Assembly: GCF_031432425.1 (NCBI RefSeq)
Contig: NZ_JAVKPH010000054.1
Span: 1-14,247, forward strand
Length of the DNA: 14,247 nt
Source of the DNA: Ruixingdingia sedimenti
GTDB taxonomy: Bacteria; Pseudomonadota; Alphaproteobacteria; Rhodobacterales; Rhodobacteraceae
Reading direction: 5' to 3'
Shown piece by piece: positions 1 through 6,826 of the stretch. Both the position numbers and the translations under genes were made by a program. How positions within the stretch are numbered: position 1 is the first letter of the stretch; each line of letters opens with the position of its first letter. The notes under the pieces are model-generated. The model was not told where the DNA came from. It worked only from the letters and a program-made list of their open reading frames with translations, and did no database searches.

Positions 1-1215
1 CGGAAGGAAAACGTCATTGCGGTGACGGAGGCCCTGCGCCGATCGTGCTCGACCCATGGCATCTGCGCGATTTTCTACACCGACCGAGGCGCGGGCTACA
101 AGAACAAGACCTTCGACGCGGATGTAGGTGGGCTCATGGGCCGCCTCGGCATCACCAAGATGCACGCGCTGCCCTACAACAGCCAGGCCAAGGGCATCAT
201 CGAACGTTTCAACCATGTCTGGAACGACCTCGCCAAGAGGTTTCCGACCTATATCGGCCGCGACATGGACAAGGAGGCCAAGCAGGCGATCCATAAGGAG
301 ACGCGGGCCGAGATCAAGGAATTCGGCGTCGCCCGCAGGCTGCCGAGCTGGCAGGAGTTCATCGCAGCGATCGAAAAGACCATCGCCGAGTACAACGACC
401 GCGAGCATACCGGGCTGCCCCGGTTCGAGGATCCACAGACCGGCCGGCTGCGGCACATGACGCCGAATGAAGCCTGGGCTGCCCATGTCGCAGGCGGGTT
501 CGGTGCGATCACGATCGACCCCGAGGAAGAGGACGATCTGTTCCGCCCCTATGTCACACGCACGGTCCGGCGCGCCCAGGTGCAGTGGAACACGAACTTC
601 TACTTCCACCAAGCGCTGGAGCGGTACCACGAAGAAAGCGTGATGGTCGGATACGACCTCGATCAGGCCGATCGTGTCTGGGTGCGCAAGCTCGATGTTT
701 CAACTGGCCAGCCGGGGGAGCTGATCTGCGTCGCCGAGTTCGCGGGCAATGCTGAGCGGTACATCCCGCTCTCGGCAGAACAGAAGGCGGTCGAAACCCG
801 GAACAAAGCCGCGATCAAGCGCCTTGATGAACGCCGTCGTGCAAAGGAGGCCGAACTCGACGCCCCCTACCTGCTGGACCAGGAAGCGGTCGAGATCGCG
901 GATTTCATCGATCTGGCGCAGAGGCCAGAGCCGGCTCCGATCCCCGTGGTGGCGATCGAAGCCGCTCCGCCCTCCGCCACCGTCACGCCGCTGGCGCCGC
1001 GCCGCCGGGTCTTTGCCTCGGACGAGGAGCTTGCCGCCTGGGCGCTGGAGCACCCCGACCAGCTGACCCCGAACCAGATCAGGGTGCTGCGGGACTGCAT
1101 GAGCAATTCGACAGCCCGCGAGCTGATGCGGATGTCGGGCATCGACACGGAGGCGCTTAGAGACCTCCTCCGTGCCGTGACCAATCCAGAAACGTCAGGA
1201 ATGAGGAGAGCATAG
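1..1215 (+). CDS. MuA-like DDE transposase, 5'-truncated by window edge
   Basis: This is the C-terminal part of the phage Mu A transposase, which cuts the phage ends and joins them to target DNA during integration and replicative transposition. The frame is open from base 1, so the start lies outside; the GTG at 22 is internal. Two members of the catalytic DDE triad are visible: Asp in the motif FYTDRGAGYKNK (codon 82-84) and Glu in AKGIIERFNHVW (codon 202-204), about 40 residues apart. The first Asp must lie upstream. A beta-barrel-type region follows (VRRAQVQWNTNFYFH, about base 565-610). The tail, from about base 1000, is a helical region in the place where MuA contacts MuB and ClpX. The stop is 2 bp before mor-independent gene muB-like at 1218, so A and B form one operon as in Mu. 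Family assignment is firm. Confidence 0.95.
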   Translation, partial: RKENVIAVTEALRRSCSTHGICAIFYTDRGAGYKNKTFDADVGGLMGRLGITKMHALPYNSQAKGIIERFNHVWNDLAKRFPTYIGRDMDKEAKQAIHKETRAEIKEFGVARRLPSWQEFIAAIEKTIAEYNDREHTGLPRFEDPQTGRLRHMTPNEAWAAHVAGGFGAITIDPEEEDDLFRPYVTRTVRRAQVQWNTNFYFHQALERYHEESVMVGYDLDQADRVWVRKLDVSTGQPGELICVAEFAGNAERYIPLSAEQKAVETRNKAAIKRLDERRRAKEAELDAPYLLDQEAVEIADFIDLAQRPEPAPIPVVAIEAAPPSATVTPLAPRRRVFASDEELAAWALEHPDQLTPNQIRVLRDCMSNSTARELMRMSGIDTEALRDLLRAVTNPETSGMRRA

Positions 1216-1217
1216 GC

Positions 1218-1991
1218 ATGCGACCGAACTTTGTCGAGACGAGCAACGTCCGGGCCTTTCTGGCAGCACTGAAGCGGGTTAATGACCGCGGTGCGCAGGA
1301 AGCCTGCATGGTTGTCGTCGATGGCAAGCCCGGCCTGGGCAAGACCACCGCGCTCAGCCGCTGGGTGGCCCAGACCGGCAGCGTCTACCTGCGCGCCCAG
1401 AAGGGCTGGGACTACAGCTGGCTCATTCAGGATCTGCTGACCGAGTTGTCGGTGGATCCGAAGGGCATCCGCGGCAAACGCGAGCGGTTTGCCCGCGTGT
1501 TGCAGGAGTTGCAGGACCGCGCCGAACAGGCGGTGTTCCAGGATCAGGTCTTTGGCCTCGTCATCGATGAATGCGACCTCGTGTCGAACCGCGCCGAGAT
1601 CATGGAGGCGATCCGCGGCATCTCGGACCTGCATTTCCTGCCGACGATCCTCGTGGGGATGGGCAGCCTGCGCGACAACCTGCGCCGGTTCCCCCAGATC
1701 GAAAGCCGCGCCCCGAACAAGGTGGCGTTCCTGCCGGCCACACTGGAGGACGCGCAGGCCCTGATCGAGGGGCGCTGCGAGGTGCCGGTGGCGCCCGACC
1801 TCGTGAACTTCGTCTGGCGGGTCTCGAAAGGCTTCAACCGTGAGATCCTCGAGGCGATCGCCCATATCGAGCGGTTCGGCCTGCGGCTGGATCCGGGTCC
1901 GGAGGGTGTCACGCTCGCGGACATGGCCGGTCAGGTCATCATGAACGACCGCAACAGCGGCAAGCCGATCCTTGTGCCGGGGGCGGCATGA
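1218..1991 (+). CDS. MuB-like AAA+ ATPase, transposition target selector
   Basis: This 257-residue ATPase corresponds to Mu B, which binds DNA non-specifically as ATP-bound filaments, delivers target DNA to the transposase and stimulates strand transfer. Walker A is GKPGLGKTT at residues 36-44 and Walker B is VFGLVIDECD at about 111-120 with the Asp-Glu pair at 117-118. A later part (about 200-245) is the helical lid or C-terminal region. It is shorter than Mu B (312 residues) and begins almost directly at the ATPase core, so the N-terminal helix-turn-helix domain of Mu B is not present. The ATG at 1218 is preceded by GAGGAGAG at 1203-1210, a good ribosome binding site. It follows the transposase by 2 bp and overlaps the next gene by ATGA. 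Confidence 0.95.
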   Translation: MRPNFVETSNVRAFLAALKRVNDRGAQEACMVVVDGKPGLGKTTALSRWVAQTGSVYLRAQKGWDYSWLIQDLLTELSVDPKGIRGKRERFARVLQELQDRAEQAVFQDQVFGLVIDECDLVSNRAEIMEAIRGISDLHFLPTILVGMGSLRDNLRRFPQIESRAPNKVAFLPATLEDAQALIEGRCEVPVAPDLVNFVWRVSKGFNREILEAIAHIERFGLRLDPGPEGVTLADMAGQVIMNDRNSGKPILVPGAA

Positions 1992-2584
1992 TGGTGGACC
2001 GTCATCACCCCGGCAAGGCTCCGACGGCCATGCTTCAGGCGCTGGCGGGGGGCTGCTGCCTGACGATTGAGGAGTTGGAGGAGGCTCTCGATCTGACGCG
2101 CCGTCAGGTTTCCGGTGCGGCGAGCCGTCTCATCCGGCGGGACTACCTGATGCGGATGGAGGTTGGCTGCTACCAACTGACCGAGGCCGGGCTTGCCGCC
2201 GCTGCGGCGGGCGAGGTGATCAAGTCCGGCCCCCGTGGCCCGAACCCCGGCGTCAACATCCACCGCAACACCCTGCGCGAGCGCGCCTGGCGGTCAATGC
2301 GCATGCGCCGCCGCTTCGTTTTGGCGGATCTGGTGAGCGATGCCGCAACAGCCGATGACCGCAACCCCGAGGACAACCTCCTGCGCTATCTGCGTGCCCT
2401 ACGGCGGGCCGGCTACGTCGCCGAACTGCCCAATCGGGCCGCCGGCACCGCGCCGACCAGCAACGGGTTCAAGCGTTGGATGCTGGCGCGGGACACCGGG
2501 CCGCGCGCACCGATCATCCTCAGCAAGATCCGCGCGATCCGCGACCAGAACACCGGGGAGGACGTGCAGTGCAGCCTGCCCTGA
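1988..2584 (+). CDS. winged-helix DNA-binding protein, early region
   Basis: A 198-residue protein of unknown specific role that looks like a DNA-binding regulator. Residues about 10-75 form a winged-helix pattern: a first helix (TAMLQALAGG), a helix-turn-helix (LTIEELEEALDLTRRQVSGAASRLIRR) and a wing ending in CYQLTEAG. A second similar unit may lie at about 95-165 (RSMRMRRRFVLADLV... NLLRYLRALRRAGYV), suggesting two winged helices in tandem. The ATG at 1988 overlaps the muB stop (ATGA), so translation is probably coupled; a second ATG at 1991 is a possible start. It sits where Mu-like phages carry small early genes. Function as a phage regulator or accessory of transposition is inference. 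Confidence 0.8.
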   Translation: MMVDRHHPGKAPTAMLQALAGGCCLTIEELEEALDLTRRQVSGAASRLIRRDYLMRMEVGCYQLTEAGLAAAAAGEVIKSGPRGPNPGVNIHRNTLRERAWRSMRMRRRFVLADLVSDAATADDRNPEDNLLRYLRALRRAGYVAELPNRAAGTAPTSNGFKRWMLARDTGPRAPIILSKIRAIRDQNTGEDVQCSLP

Positions 2585-2943
2585 ACCTCGACATGCCCGA
2601 GCCCGAATGGATCGGCCTGCTGCGCGCCGAGGTCGGGAAGGGCAAGAGCATCAGCCAGATTGCCCGCGAAACCGGCATGGCGCGCCCCTCTCTGTCGATG
2701 CTGTTGAGCGGCACCTATCCCGCCCAGAGCTTTGATCTGGTCACGCGCCGGCACGGCCAGCGGGTCCTGCAACTCTACCGTGACCAGGTGCTGTGCCCGC
2801 ACCTGCATGCCGCGATCCCGATCGATGCCTGCCGCGCGCATGCGGCAGCGCCGATGTCCACCTCCAGCCCCGAGAAACTCCGGCACTGGCGGGCCTGCCG
2901 CCGCTGTCCCCTCAACCCCGAAAACCAGAAGGAAACCCAATGA
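2569..2943 (+). CDS. HTH protein with C-terminal cysteine cluster
   Basis: A 124-residue protein. I chose GTG at 2569 because GGGGAG (2555-2560) lies 8 nt upstream and because an upstream extension would be read through the preceding gene in a wrong-frame, Arg/Pro-rich style. Residues 27-50 form a Cro/LacI-like helix-turn-helix (SISQIARETGMARPSLSMLL). The C-terminal half has Cys at 76, 88, 110 and 113 (CP, AC, WRACRRCPLNP), a spacing that could bind one zinc ion. It overlaps the previous gene by 16 nt and the next by ATGA. The likely role is DNA binding in early control. The target is unknown and the zinc site is inferred from cysteines only. Confidence 0.8.
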   Translation: MQPALNLDMPEPEWIGLLRAEVGKGKSISQIARETGMARPSLSMLLSGTYPAQSFDLVTRRHGQRVLQLYRDQVLCPHLHAAIPIDACRAHAAAPMSTSSPEKLRHWRACRRCPLNPENQKETQ

Positions 2944-3602
2944 CCAACCATCAATCCGCTTTCGAGCCCCACCCCGTGCCGGATGGCCGGATCGAGGTCG
3001 AGGGCAAGCCCTACATGCGCGATGCGCGCGGCGCGCTGGTGCCCCTCGAACTGGTCAAGGCCACCGATCAGCTCGAGGATCAGGTCGTGCGCAAGGTCAT
3101 GGGCTTTGCGCTGGCGCTGTCCGCGCAGGTGTCCCGGTTCAAGGCCCACACGTTCGAGGATCTGGGCGACTTCGACGCACTGCTCGCACAGGAATACGGT
3201 GTGACCAAGGGCGGGGCGAAAGGCAACCGGACCTACACCTCGTTCGACGGCTGCCTGCGTGTGTCCGTGCGCGTGGCCGACCTGATCGACTTCGGGCCCG
3301 GCTTGCAGACAGCAAAGGCCCTAATCGACGAATGCATCAACGAATGGGCCGCTGACAGCCGCGCCGAGATCCGCGCGATCGTCACCAGGGCCTTCAATAC
3401 CGACCGCGAGGGCCAGATCAACCGCAGCGAGATCTTCGGGTTGCTGCGCCACGACATCAGCGAACCCCGCTGGGTCGAGGCGATGCGCGCCCTGCGCGAG
3501 GCGATGCGGGTGATCGGCTCCAAGACCTATGTCCGCATCGAACATCGCCCGGCGCCGGATGCGCGCTGGGAGGCCGTCACCATCGATCTGGCCTCGGCCT
3601 AG
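2940..3602 (+). CDS. DUF3164 family protein, Mu-like early gene
   Basis: A 220-residue protein of the DUF3164 family, common in the early region of Mu-like phages; its biochemical role is not known. Family-like features are the N-terminal YMRDARGALVP (about 22-32), then a long helical segment with RFKAHTFEDLGDFDALLAQEYG, and the most typical block GGAKGNRTYTSFDGCLRVSV (about 85-104). The C-terminal part is helical and ends with a short beta-like segment. The start ATG at 2940 overlaps the preceding stop (ATGA); the open frame extends upstream but only as an antisense-style shadow of the previous gene. Coupled translation with the HTH gene is likely. Family call is by motif recall. Confidence 0.85.
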   Translation: MTNHQSAFEPHPVPDGRIEVEGKPYMRDARGALVPLELVKATDQLEDQVVRKVMGFALALSAQVSRFKAHTFEDLGDFDALLAQEYGVTKGGAKGNRTYTSFDGCLRVSVRVADLIDFGPGLQTAKALIDECINEWAADSRAEIRAIVTRAFNTDREGQINRSEIFGLLRHDISEPRWVEAMRALREAMRVIGSKTYVRIEHRPAPDARWEAVTIDLASA

Positions 3603-3612
3603 GGGAATCGCC

Positions 3613-4008
3613 ATGCATGTGCATTTCGATATTGCCGAAGCCGAGCGGAAGATCCGCGCCTCGCATGACGAGCTGATCCGCCGGGTGCGGATCGAGAATA
3701 TCGGCGGTGATGATCTCACCGCCAACGAGATCCAGAACAGGCTGTTCGAGCCGCTGCTGGCGGCGCAGCTCGAAATCCTCCGGATGCGCAACGATGGGGT
3801 GCCGCCCGAGTTCATCGGGATCGCGGCCGGAGATTTCATTGGAAACGTCGCCTTCCATGCCGCGGTATCGGCATCTGATGGCGAACGCTGCTGGGCGGCC
3901 TTGGTGAGCGCATTCGTATCTGTCGTCTCGGCGGGGTTTGGCGGTGAGGCCGCTGAATGCATGATGCAGGGCTTCGAACTGGCCGGGCAGACAGGTGGCC
4001 GGGCATGA
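3613..4008 (+). CDS. hypothetical protein, early region
   Basis: A 131-residue protein that I do not recognise. I chose the ATG at 3613, which has GGGGAA (3602-3607) 5 nt upstream; the frame is open earlier but overlaps the DUF3164 gene out of frame. The N-terminal half is charged and helical (IAEAERKIRASHDELIRRVRIENIGGDDLTANEIQNRLFEPLL). The C-terminal half is Ala/Gly/Val-rich with a moderately hydrophobic stretch (CWAALVSAFVSVVSAGFGG, about 97-115) that may be a buried helix rather than a true membrane span. It follows DUF3164 by 10 nt and overlaps the HD-domain gene by ATGA. No function is proposed. Confidence 0.75.
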   Translation: MHVHFDIAEAERKIRASHDELIRRVRIENIGGDDLTANEIQNRLFEPLLAAQLEILRMRNDGVPPEFIGIAAGDFIGNVAFHAAVSASDGERCWAALVSAFVSVVSAGFGGEAAECMMQGFELAGQTGGRA

Positions 4009-4634
4009 CCATCCCCTTCTGGACGGCGCAGGGCACGATCGATCTGGCGGACATCCGTCCGGCGGATCTGACGGCCGAGATCCTCGGCGACACCCTGGCC
4101 AAGCTCAACCGTTTCGGGGGGCGCACCCGCGAGCCCTGGTCGGTGGCGGCGCATTCGGTGCTGGTCGAACGGCTGTGCCTGCCGGATCTGGGACCGTGGG
4201 GCCTGCTGCACGATGCGCATGAGGCGTTTCTGGGCGATTTCACGGCGCCGGCAGTCGAACTGATCTGCCGGGCCGGGACGCGCTCGGCGGTCGAACACGC
4301 GATCCGCAACGCCAAGGGCCAGCTCGACCGGATCATCGCTTCGGCCTGGGGCACCAGCCCACGCGGCCTGAACATCCACCTGCGCCGCGCCGACCTCTTC
4401 GCGCTGCAGGCCGAGGCGGTGGTGTTCATGGGGGTGCGACCAGAACTCGCCCATCCCTCGGATGCCGATGAAGTCGATCGCGCCGTTGGCCTTCTGATCG
4501 AGATGGAGGCCGCGCGCGACTGGCGCGCTGCCCGCGACCTCTGGCTGTCCCGTGTCGAGCACTACGCCGGCCTCGGGCGGCTGATCCCGCCCAAGACCAA
4601 TCCCCGCCGCGGCATCGCCCGCACATCCAACTGA
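4005..4634 (+). CDS. HD-domain phosphohydrolase (YfbR-like)
   Basis: A 209-residue protein of the HD superfamily, metal-dependent phosphohydrolases whose nearest well-known relatives act as 5'-nucleotidases of deoxynucleoside monophosphates (YfbR type). The metal-binding pattern is visible as H50 in WSVAAHSVLV, H69-D70 in GLLHDAHEAFLGDF, and a later candidate Asp in RRADLFALQAEA at about residue 130. The N-terminal segment (FWTAQGTIDLADIRPADL) and FGGRTREPWSVAAHS resemble the phage and plasmid members of this group. The start ATG at 4005 overlaps the preceding stop. It may adjust nucleotide pools during replicative transposition; that, and any anti-defence role, is inference. Substrate cannot be told from sequence. 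Confidence 0.88.
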   Translation: MTIPFWTAQGTIDLADIRPADLTAEILGDTLAKLNRFGGRTREPWSVAAHSVLVERLCLPDLGPWGLLHDAHEAFLGDFTAPAVELICRAGTRSAVEHAIRNAKGQLDRIIASAWGTSPRGLNIHLRRADLFALQAEAVVFMGVRPELAHPSDADEVDRAVGLLIEMEAARDWRAARDLWLSRVEHYAGLGRLIPPKTNPRRGIARTSN

Positions 4635-4649
4635 TCGAAAGGAAAGATC

Positions 4650-4922
4650 ATGTCGAAAACTGTCAGCAAATCCGACCTCGCCCGCGCCGTGGCCGAGGAA
4701 ATGGGCTGGAACATCACCGTGACCACCCGGGCGGTGGACGCCCTCTTTGCCCGCATCAAGGCCGAAGCCGAGGCCGGCAACAGCGTGAATATCGCAGGCT
4801 TCGGCCGCTTCCGGGAGAAGGTCCGGGCGGCGCGCACCGCGCGCAACCCGCAGACCGGCGCGCCGGTGGAGGTGGCGGAAAGCCGGGCCGTCAGCTTCAA
4901 GCCGGCCAAACCGAAATCCTGA
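4650..4922 (+). CDS. HU/IHF-family DNA-binding protein
   Basis: A 90-residue member of the HU/IHF family of dimeric DNA-bending proteins. The N-terminal helical half (SKSDLARAVAEEMG, then RAVDALFARIKAEAEAG) is followed by the beta-arm region NIAGFGRFREKVRAARTARNPQTGAP, with the RNPQTG arm-tip motif at residues 65-70, where Pro67 is expected to intercalate into DNA. Length is typical. ATG at 4650 is preceded by GAAAGGAAAG. It is 15 bp after the HD gene and is followed by an 80-bp gap, so it probably closes this transcriptional block. Mu transposition depends on host HU bending between the transposase sites, so a phage copy could serve the transpososome; this link is inference. Confidence 0.94.
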   Translation: MSKTVSKSDLARAVAEEMGWNITVTTRAVDALFARIKAEAEAGNSVNIAGFGRFREKVRAARTARNPQTGAPVEVAESRAVSFKPAKPKS

Positions 4923-4932
4923 CAGCGAAACC

Positions 4933-4978
4933 CGCCCGGCCATGGGTCGGGCGCGGTCGGCCGGGCGTGGTGGCCCGG
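4933..4978 (+). other. two tandem hairpins with a competing long-range pairing
   Basis: In the 80-bp gap after the HU gene, 4934-4941 pairs with 4945-4952 (8 bp, one G-T wobble, 3-nt loop), and 4961-4966 pairs with 4973-4978 (6 bp, 6-nt loop). In addition 4933-4941 is the exact reverse complement of 4959-4967 (9 bp), so the two hairpins and this longer helix exclude each other. There is no T-run after either stem. It may be a terminator-like or attenuator-like element, or merely a product of GC-rich sequence. Confidence 0.4.
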
Positions 4979-5002
4979 TCCTGATGAGCAGCCGAGGACG
5001 CC

Positions 5003-5581
5003 ATGACGATTGCATTGAGAGACCGGCCCGATGGATGGGTCGAGGTCGTAGTGTCGAGGCCGATGACGGTGGGCATCTTCCCAGATCGGGACATGGCCTC
5101 ACGGTTCTCGGCGTTCCTGCGAGACGAGGAAGTCGAACTGCCAGACTGCCGCCCGCCCGCCTTTGCCGCGGCCGCAGCGGATGTGGCCGAAGCGGAGGCA
5201 GAAGCCGAGGCGCTGGCGGAAAGCGAAGAACATCTGCCGTCGGATGCGCCCCCACGCCTGCCGTTTGAAGGGCCCGGGCGCTGCATGCCCGATCGCGAGG
5301 ATGACCGGCCGATGCCGCCGGCGTTCATCAAGGCACCGACCCTGCCTGCCGAAGCGACGGCCGCAGCCTTTGCCCGCATCCAGACGGGCGAGCGGATCGG
5401 GGAGGTGGCGCCGGATTTCGGGCTGACCATGGCGCAGCTGCGGGCGATGTGGGCCAACCACCGCCGTCAGATGCAAAAGCATATCGCCGAAAGCGGCAGG
5501 CAGCCGTGTGTGCTGTGCGCAAAGCCGTTCGTGCCATCGGTCGATCACCCCGATACCTGCGCGCGGTGCCGTCATGCGTGA
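5003..5581 (+). CDS. hypothetical protein with HTH and C-terminal zinc ribbon
   Basis: A 192-residue protein in three parts. Residues 1-45 look like a small beta-rich domain (VEVVVSRPMTVGIF). An Ala/Glu-rich low-complexity linker follows (about 52-75, ending ALAESEEH). After a Pro-rich stretch, residues about 115-155 suggest a helix-turn-helix (ARIQTGERIGEVAPDFGLTMAQLRAMWANHRRQ). The end carries C-x2-C-x13-C-x2-C (CVLC at about 170 and CARC near the end), a zinc-ribbon pattern. ATG at 5003 has GAGGA at 4994-4998. It overlaps the next gene by 8 nt. A DNA-binding regulatory role fits but is inferred. Confidence 0.78.
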   Translation: MTIALRDRPDGWVEVVVSRPMTVGIFPDRDMASRFSAFLRDEEVELPDCRPPAFAAAAADVAEAEAEAEALAESEEHLPSDAPPRLPFEGPGRCMPDREDDRPMPPAFIKAPTLPAEATAAAFARIQTGERIGEVAPDFGLTMAQLRAMWANHRRQMQKHIAESGRQPCVLCAKPFVPSVDHPDTCARCRHA

Positions 5582-5774
5582 TCGCCCGTTTTCCGACCGT
5601 TGCAGCAATCCGGGCTTCCATGATCGCTGGACCTGCCCGGGTTGCTACGCGGACATCGACGCAGCCAACCCCGGAACGGTGACCTGCTCCTCCTGCGGGC
5701 GCAAGGTGCTGCTTTCTGTGGATTACGAGCCCGTCAGCATCGCCGAATTGATCGATGAGGATCTCCATGACTGA
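5574..5774 (+). CDS. small zinc-ribbon protein
   Basis: A 66-residue protein with two CxxC knuckles, CPGC at residues 22-25 and CSSC about 18 residues later, which together form a classic rubredoxin-like zinc ribbon (WTCPGCYADIDAAN... VTCSSCGRKVLL). The acidic C-terminus (IAELIDEDLHD) is outside the ribbon. ATG at 5574 overlaps the end of the preceding gene by 8 nt and is the natural start, because the frame upstream is a shadow of that gene. Such small ribbons occur in the early regions of Mu-like phages. The partner (DNA, RNA or protein) is unknown. Confidence 0.75.
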   Translation: MRDRPFSDRCSNPGFHDRWTCPGCYADIDAANPGTVTCSSCGRKVLLSVDYEPVSIAELIDEDLHD

Positions 5775-5973
5775 CCTGGAGCGCGCACTGATGGATGCCG
5801 AGGCCGATTTCCCGATCGGCCGTCGGGTGCGCTACTACCCCGTCTCCGGCTACTCGGAGCATGTCGAGAGCGCCATCCGCTCGAAGCCCTGGGCCTTGGG
5901 GCATGGCGCCATCGTCATCGCCATCGAGGGCAAGGCGGGCGGCGTCTACATCACACACCTGGAGGTGATCTGA
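5767..5973 (+). CDS. hypothetical small protein
   Basis: A 68-residue protein that I do not recognise. ATG at 5767 was preferred over the in-frame ATG at 5755 because GAGG (5757-5760) sits 6 nt upstream of it. The N-terminus is an acidic helix (LERALMDAEADFPIG), followed by a mainly beta-stranded part with conserved-looking glycines (GRRVRYYPVSGY, GHGAIVIAIEGKAGGVYITHLEVI) that resembles a small SH3-like barrel. It overlaps the zinc-ribbon gene by 8 nt and the GemA gene by TGATG, so it belongs to the same coupled operon. Confidence 0.65.
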   Translation: MTDLERALMDAEADFPIGRRVRYYPVSGYSEHVESAIRSKPWALGHGAIVIAIEGKAGGVYITHLEVI

Positions 5974-6404
5974 TGAACACCATCCAGATCATCAACATCG
6001 CCAAAGGCCAGCTCGGCCTGGACGAGGACACCTATCGCGCGGTGCTGGTGCGGGTCACCGGCGTCGCCTCGCTGCGCCAGATGTCGGAGCGCCAGCGGAT
6101 CGACGTCCTGGACGAGTTGAAGCGGCGGGGGTTCAAGATCCGGCAGAAGGCGGGCCGCCCCCTGCCGCCCTCGAGCCGGCCCTATATCCGGATGATCCAT
6201 GCGCTCTGGAAGTCCTGTCACCGGGCCGGTGCGATCGAGGACGGGTCGCGCGGGGCGTTGCGGGCCTTCTGCCGGCGCTTCGTGGCGCCGGGTGATGACA
6301 CGGTGGTGGTGGATCCCGACCTGCTGACCCAGGCGCAGGCGAGCCCGATCATCGAGGCGCTGAAGAAGATGGAGGCCCGCGCGCAGGGCCGGAGGGACGG
6401 CTGA
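5973..6404 (+). CDS. GemA / gp16 family (DUF1018) protein
   Basis: A 143-residue protein of the DUF1018 family, the group of Mu gp16 (GemA), reported in Mu as affecting host gene expression and DNA gyrase-related properties. Typical family features are the N-terminal block IQIINIAKGQLGLDEDTYRAVLVRVTGVASLRQMSERQRIDVLDELKRRGF (residues about 4-53, in pieces IAKGQLGLDEDTYR and SLRQMSERQR) and a later block PYIRMIHALWKSC (about 70-82). Its place just before the Mor-type activator is as in Mu, where gemA and mor are adjacent and cotranscribed. Start and preceding stop overlap by one base (TGATG). Confidence 0.9.
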   Translation: MNTIQIINIAKGQLGLDEDTYRAVLVRVTGVASLRQMSERQRIDVLDELKRRGFKIRQKAGRPLPPSSRPYIRMIHALWKSCHRAGAIEDGSRGALRAFCRRFVAPGDDTVVVDPDLLTQAQASPIIEALKKMEARAQGRRDG

Positions 6405-6826
6405 TGGCCTGCCGCAGCATCCGCGCCTCGACCGCCGCCGTCCGGCAGGCCTGGTTGGACACCGAACTGACATTGCCGCAGGCCGCGGCCTCGGTCGGCA
6501 TGGCCAAGGACGCATTGCAGGCCCGCGCGCTGGCCCTTGGCCTGCCTCGCCGCCGGACGGGCAGACGCGAAGTGATCCGCCCCCATCAGGCGGCAGAGTT
6601 CGCGGACCTGTGGCAGGACGGGGTGGCCGCGCGCGAAATCGGCGCCCATTTCGGGTGCAGCTATTTCGCCGTGATCAACACCGCGATGCGGTTGGGGCTT
6701 GCAATGCGCAAGGCCGGGTATCGCCCGGCGATGACCTTGGCCGCGTGGTGCGAGGGTCGCCTCGCCCACGCCATGGCCAACCATGCTCGCGCGGAAAATG
6801 CCCGGCTTGCGGGGCTGCGCCAGTGA
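6404..6826 (+). CDS. tandem helix-turn-helix protein, GcrA-like
   Basis: A 140-residue protein with two copies of the same helix-turn-helix unit. Unit one is residues 13-50 (VRQAWLDTELTLPQAAASVG then ALQARALALGLPRR). Unit two is residues 66-102 (FADLWQDGVAAREIGAHFG then AVINTAMRLGLAMRK). The second matches the pattern of the N-terminal domain of GcrA, the alphaproteobacterial cell-cycle regulator (LW..G.sa..Ia..lG...AVi....RLGL). It has GGAGGG at 6391-6396 before the ATG and lies between gemA and the mor-like gene, overlapping both. It is probably a transcription factor of the early operon. The GcrA relation is by motif recall only. Confidence 0.8.
   Translation: MACRSIRASTAAVRQAWLDTELTLPQAAASVGMAKDALQARALALGLPRRRTGRREVIRPHQAAEFADLWQDGVAAREIGAHFGCSYFAVINTAMRLGLAMRKAGYRPAMTLAAWCEGRLAHAMANHARAENARLAGLRQ

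Noticed and set aside
867..1865. 332-codon open frame on the minus strand
   Set aside because: It overlaps the ends of MuA and MuB in antisense; no motif is visible.
3321..5255. 644-codon open frame on the minus strand
   Set aside because: It lies opposite five well-supported genes (DUF3164, unknown, HD, HU, zinc-ribbon protein), crosses their boundaries, and has the Arg/Pro/Ala-rich composition of antisense frames in GC-rich DNA.
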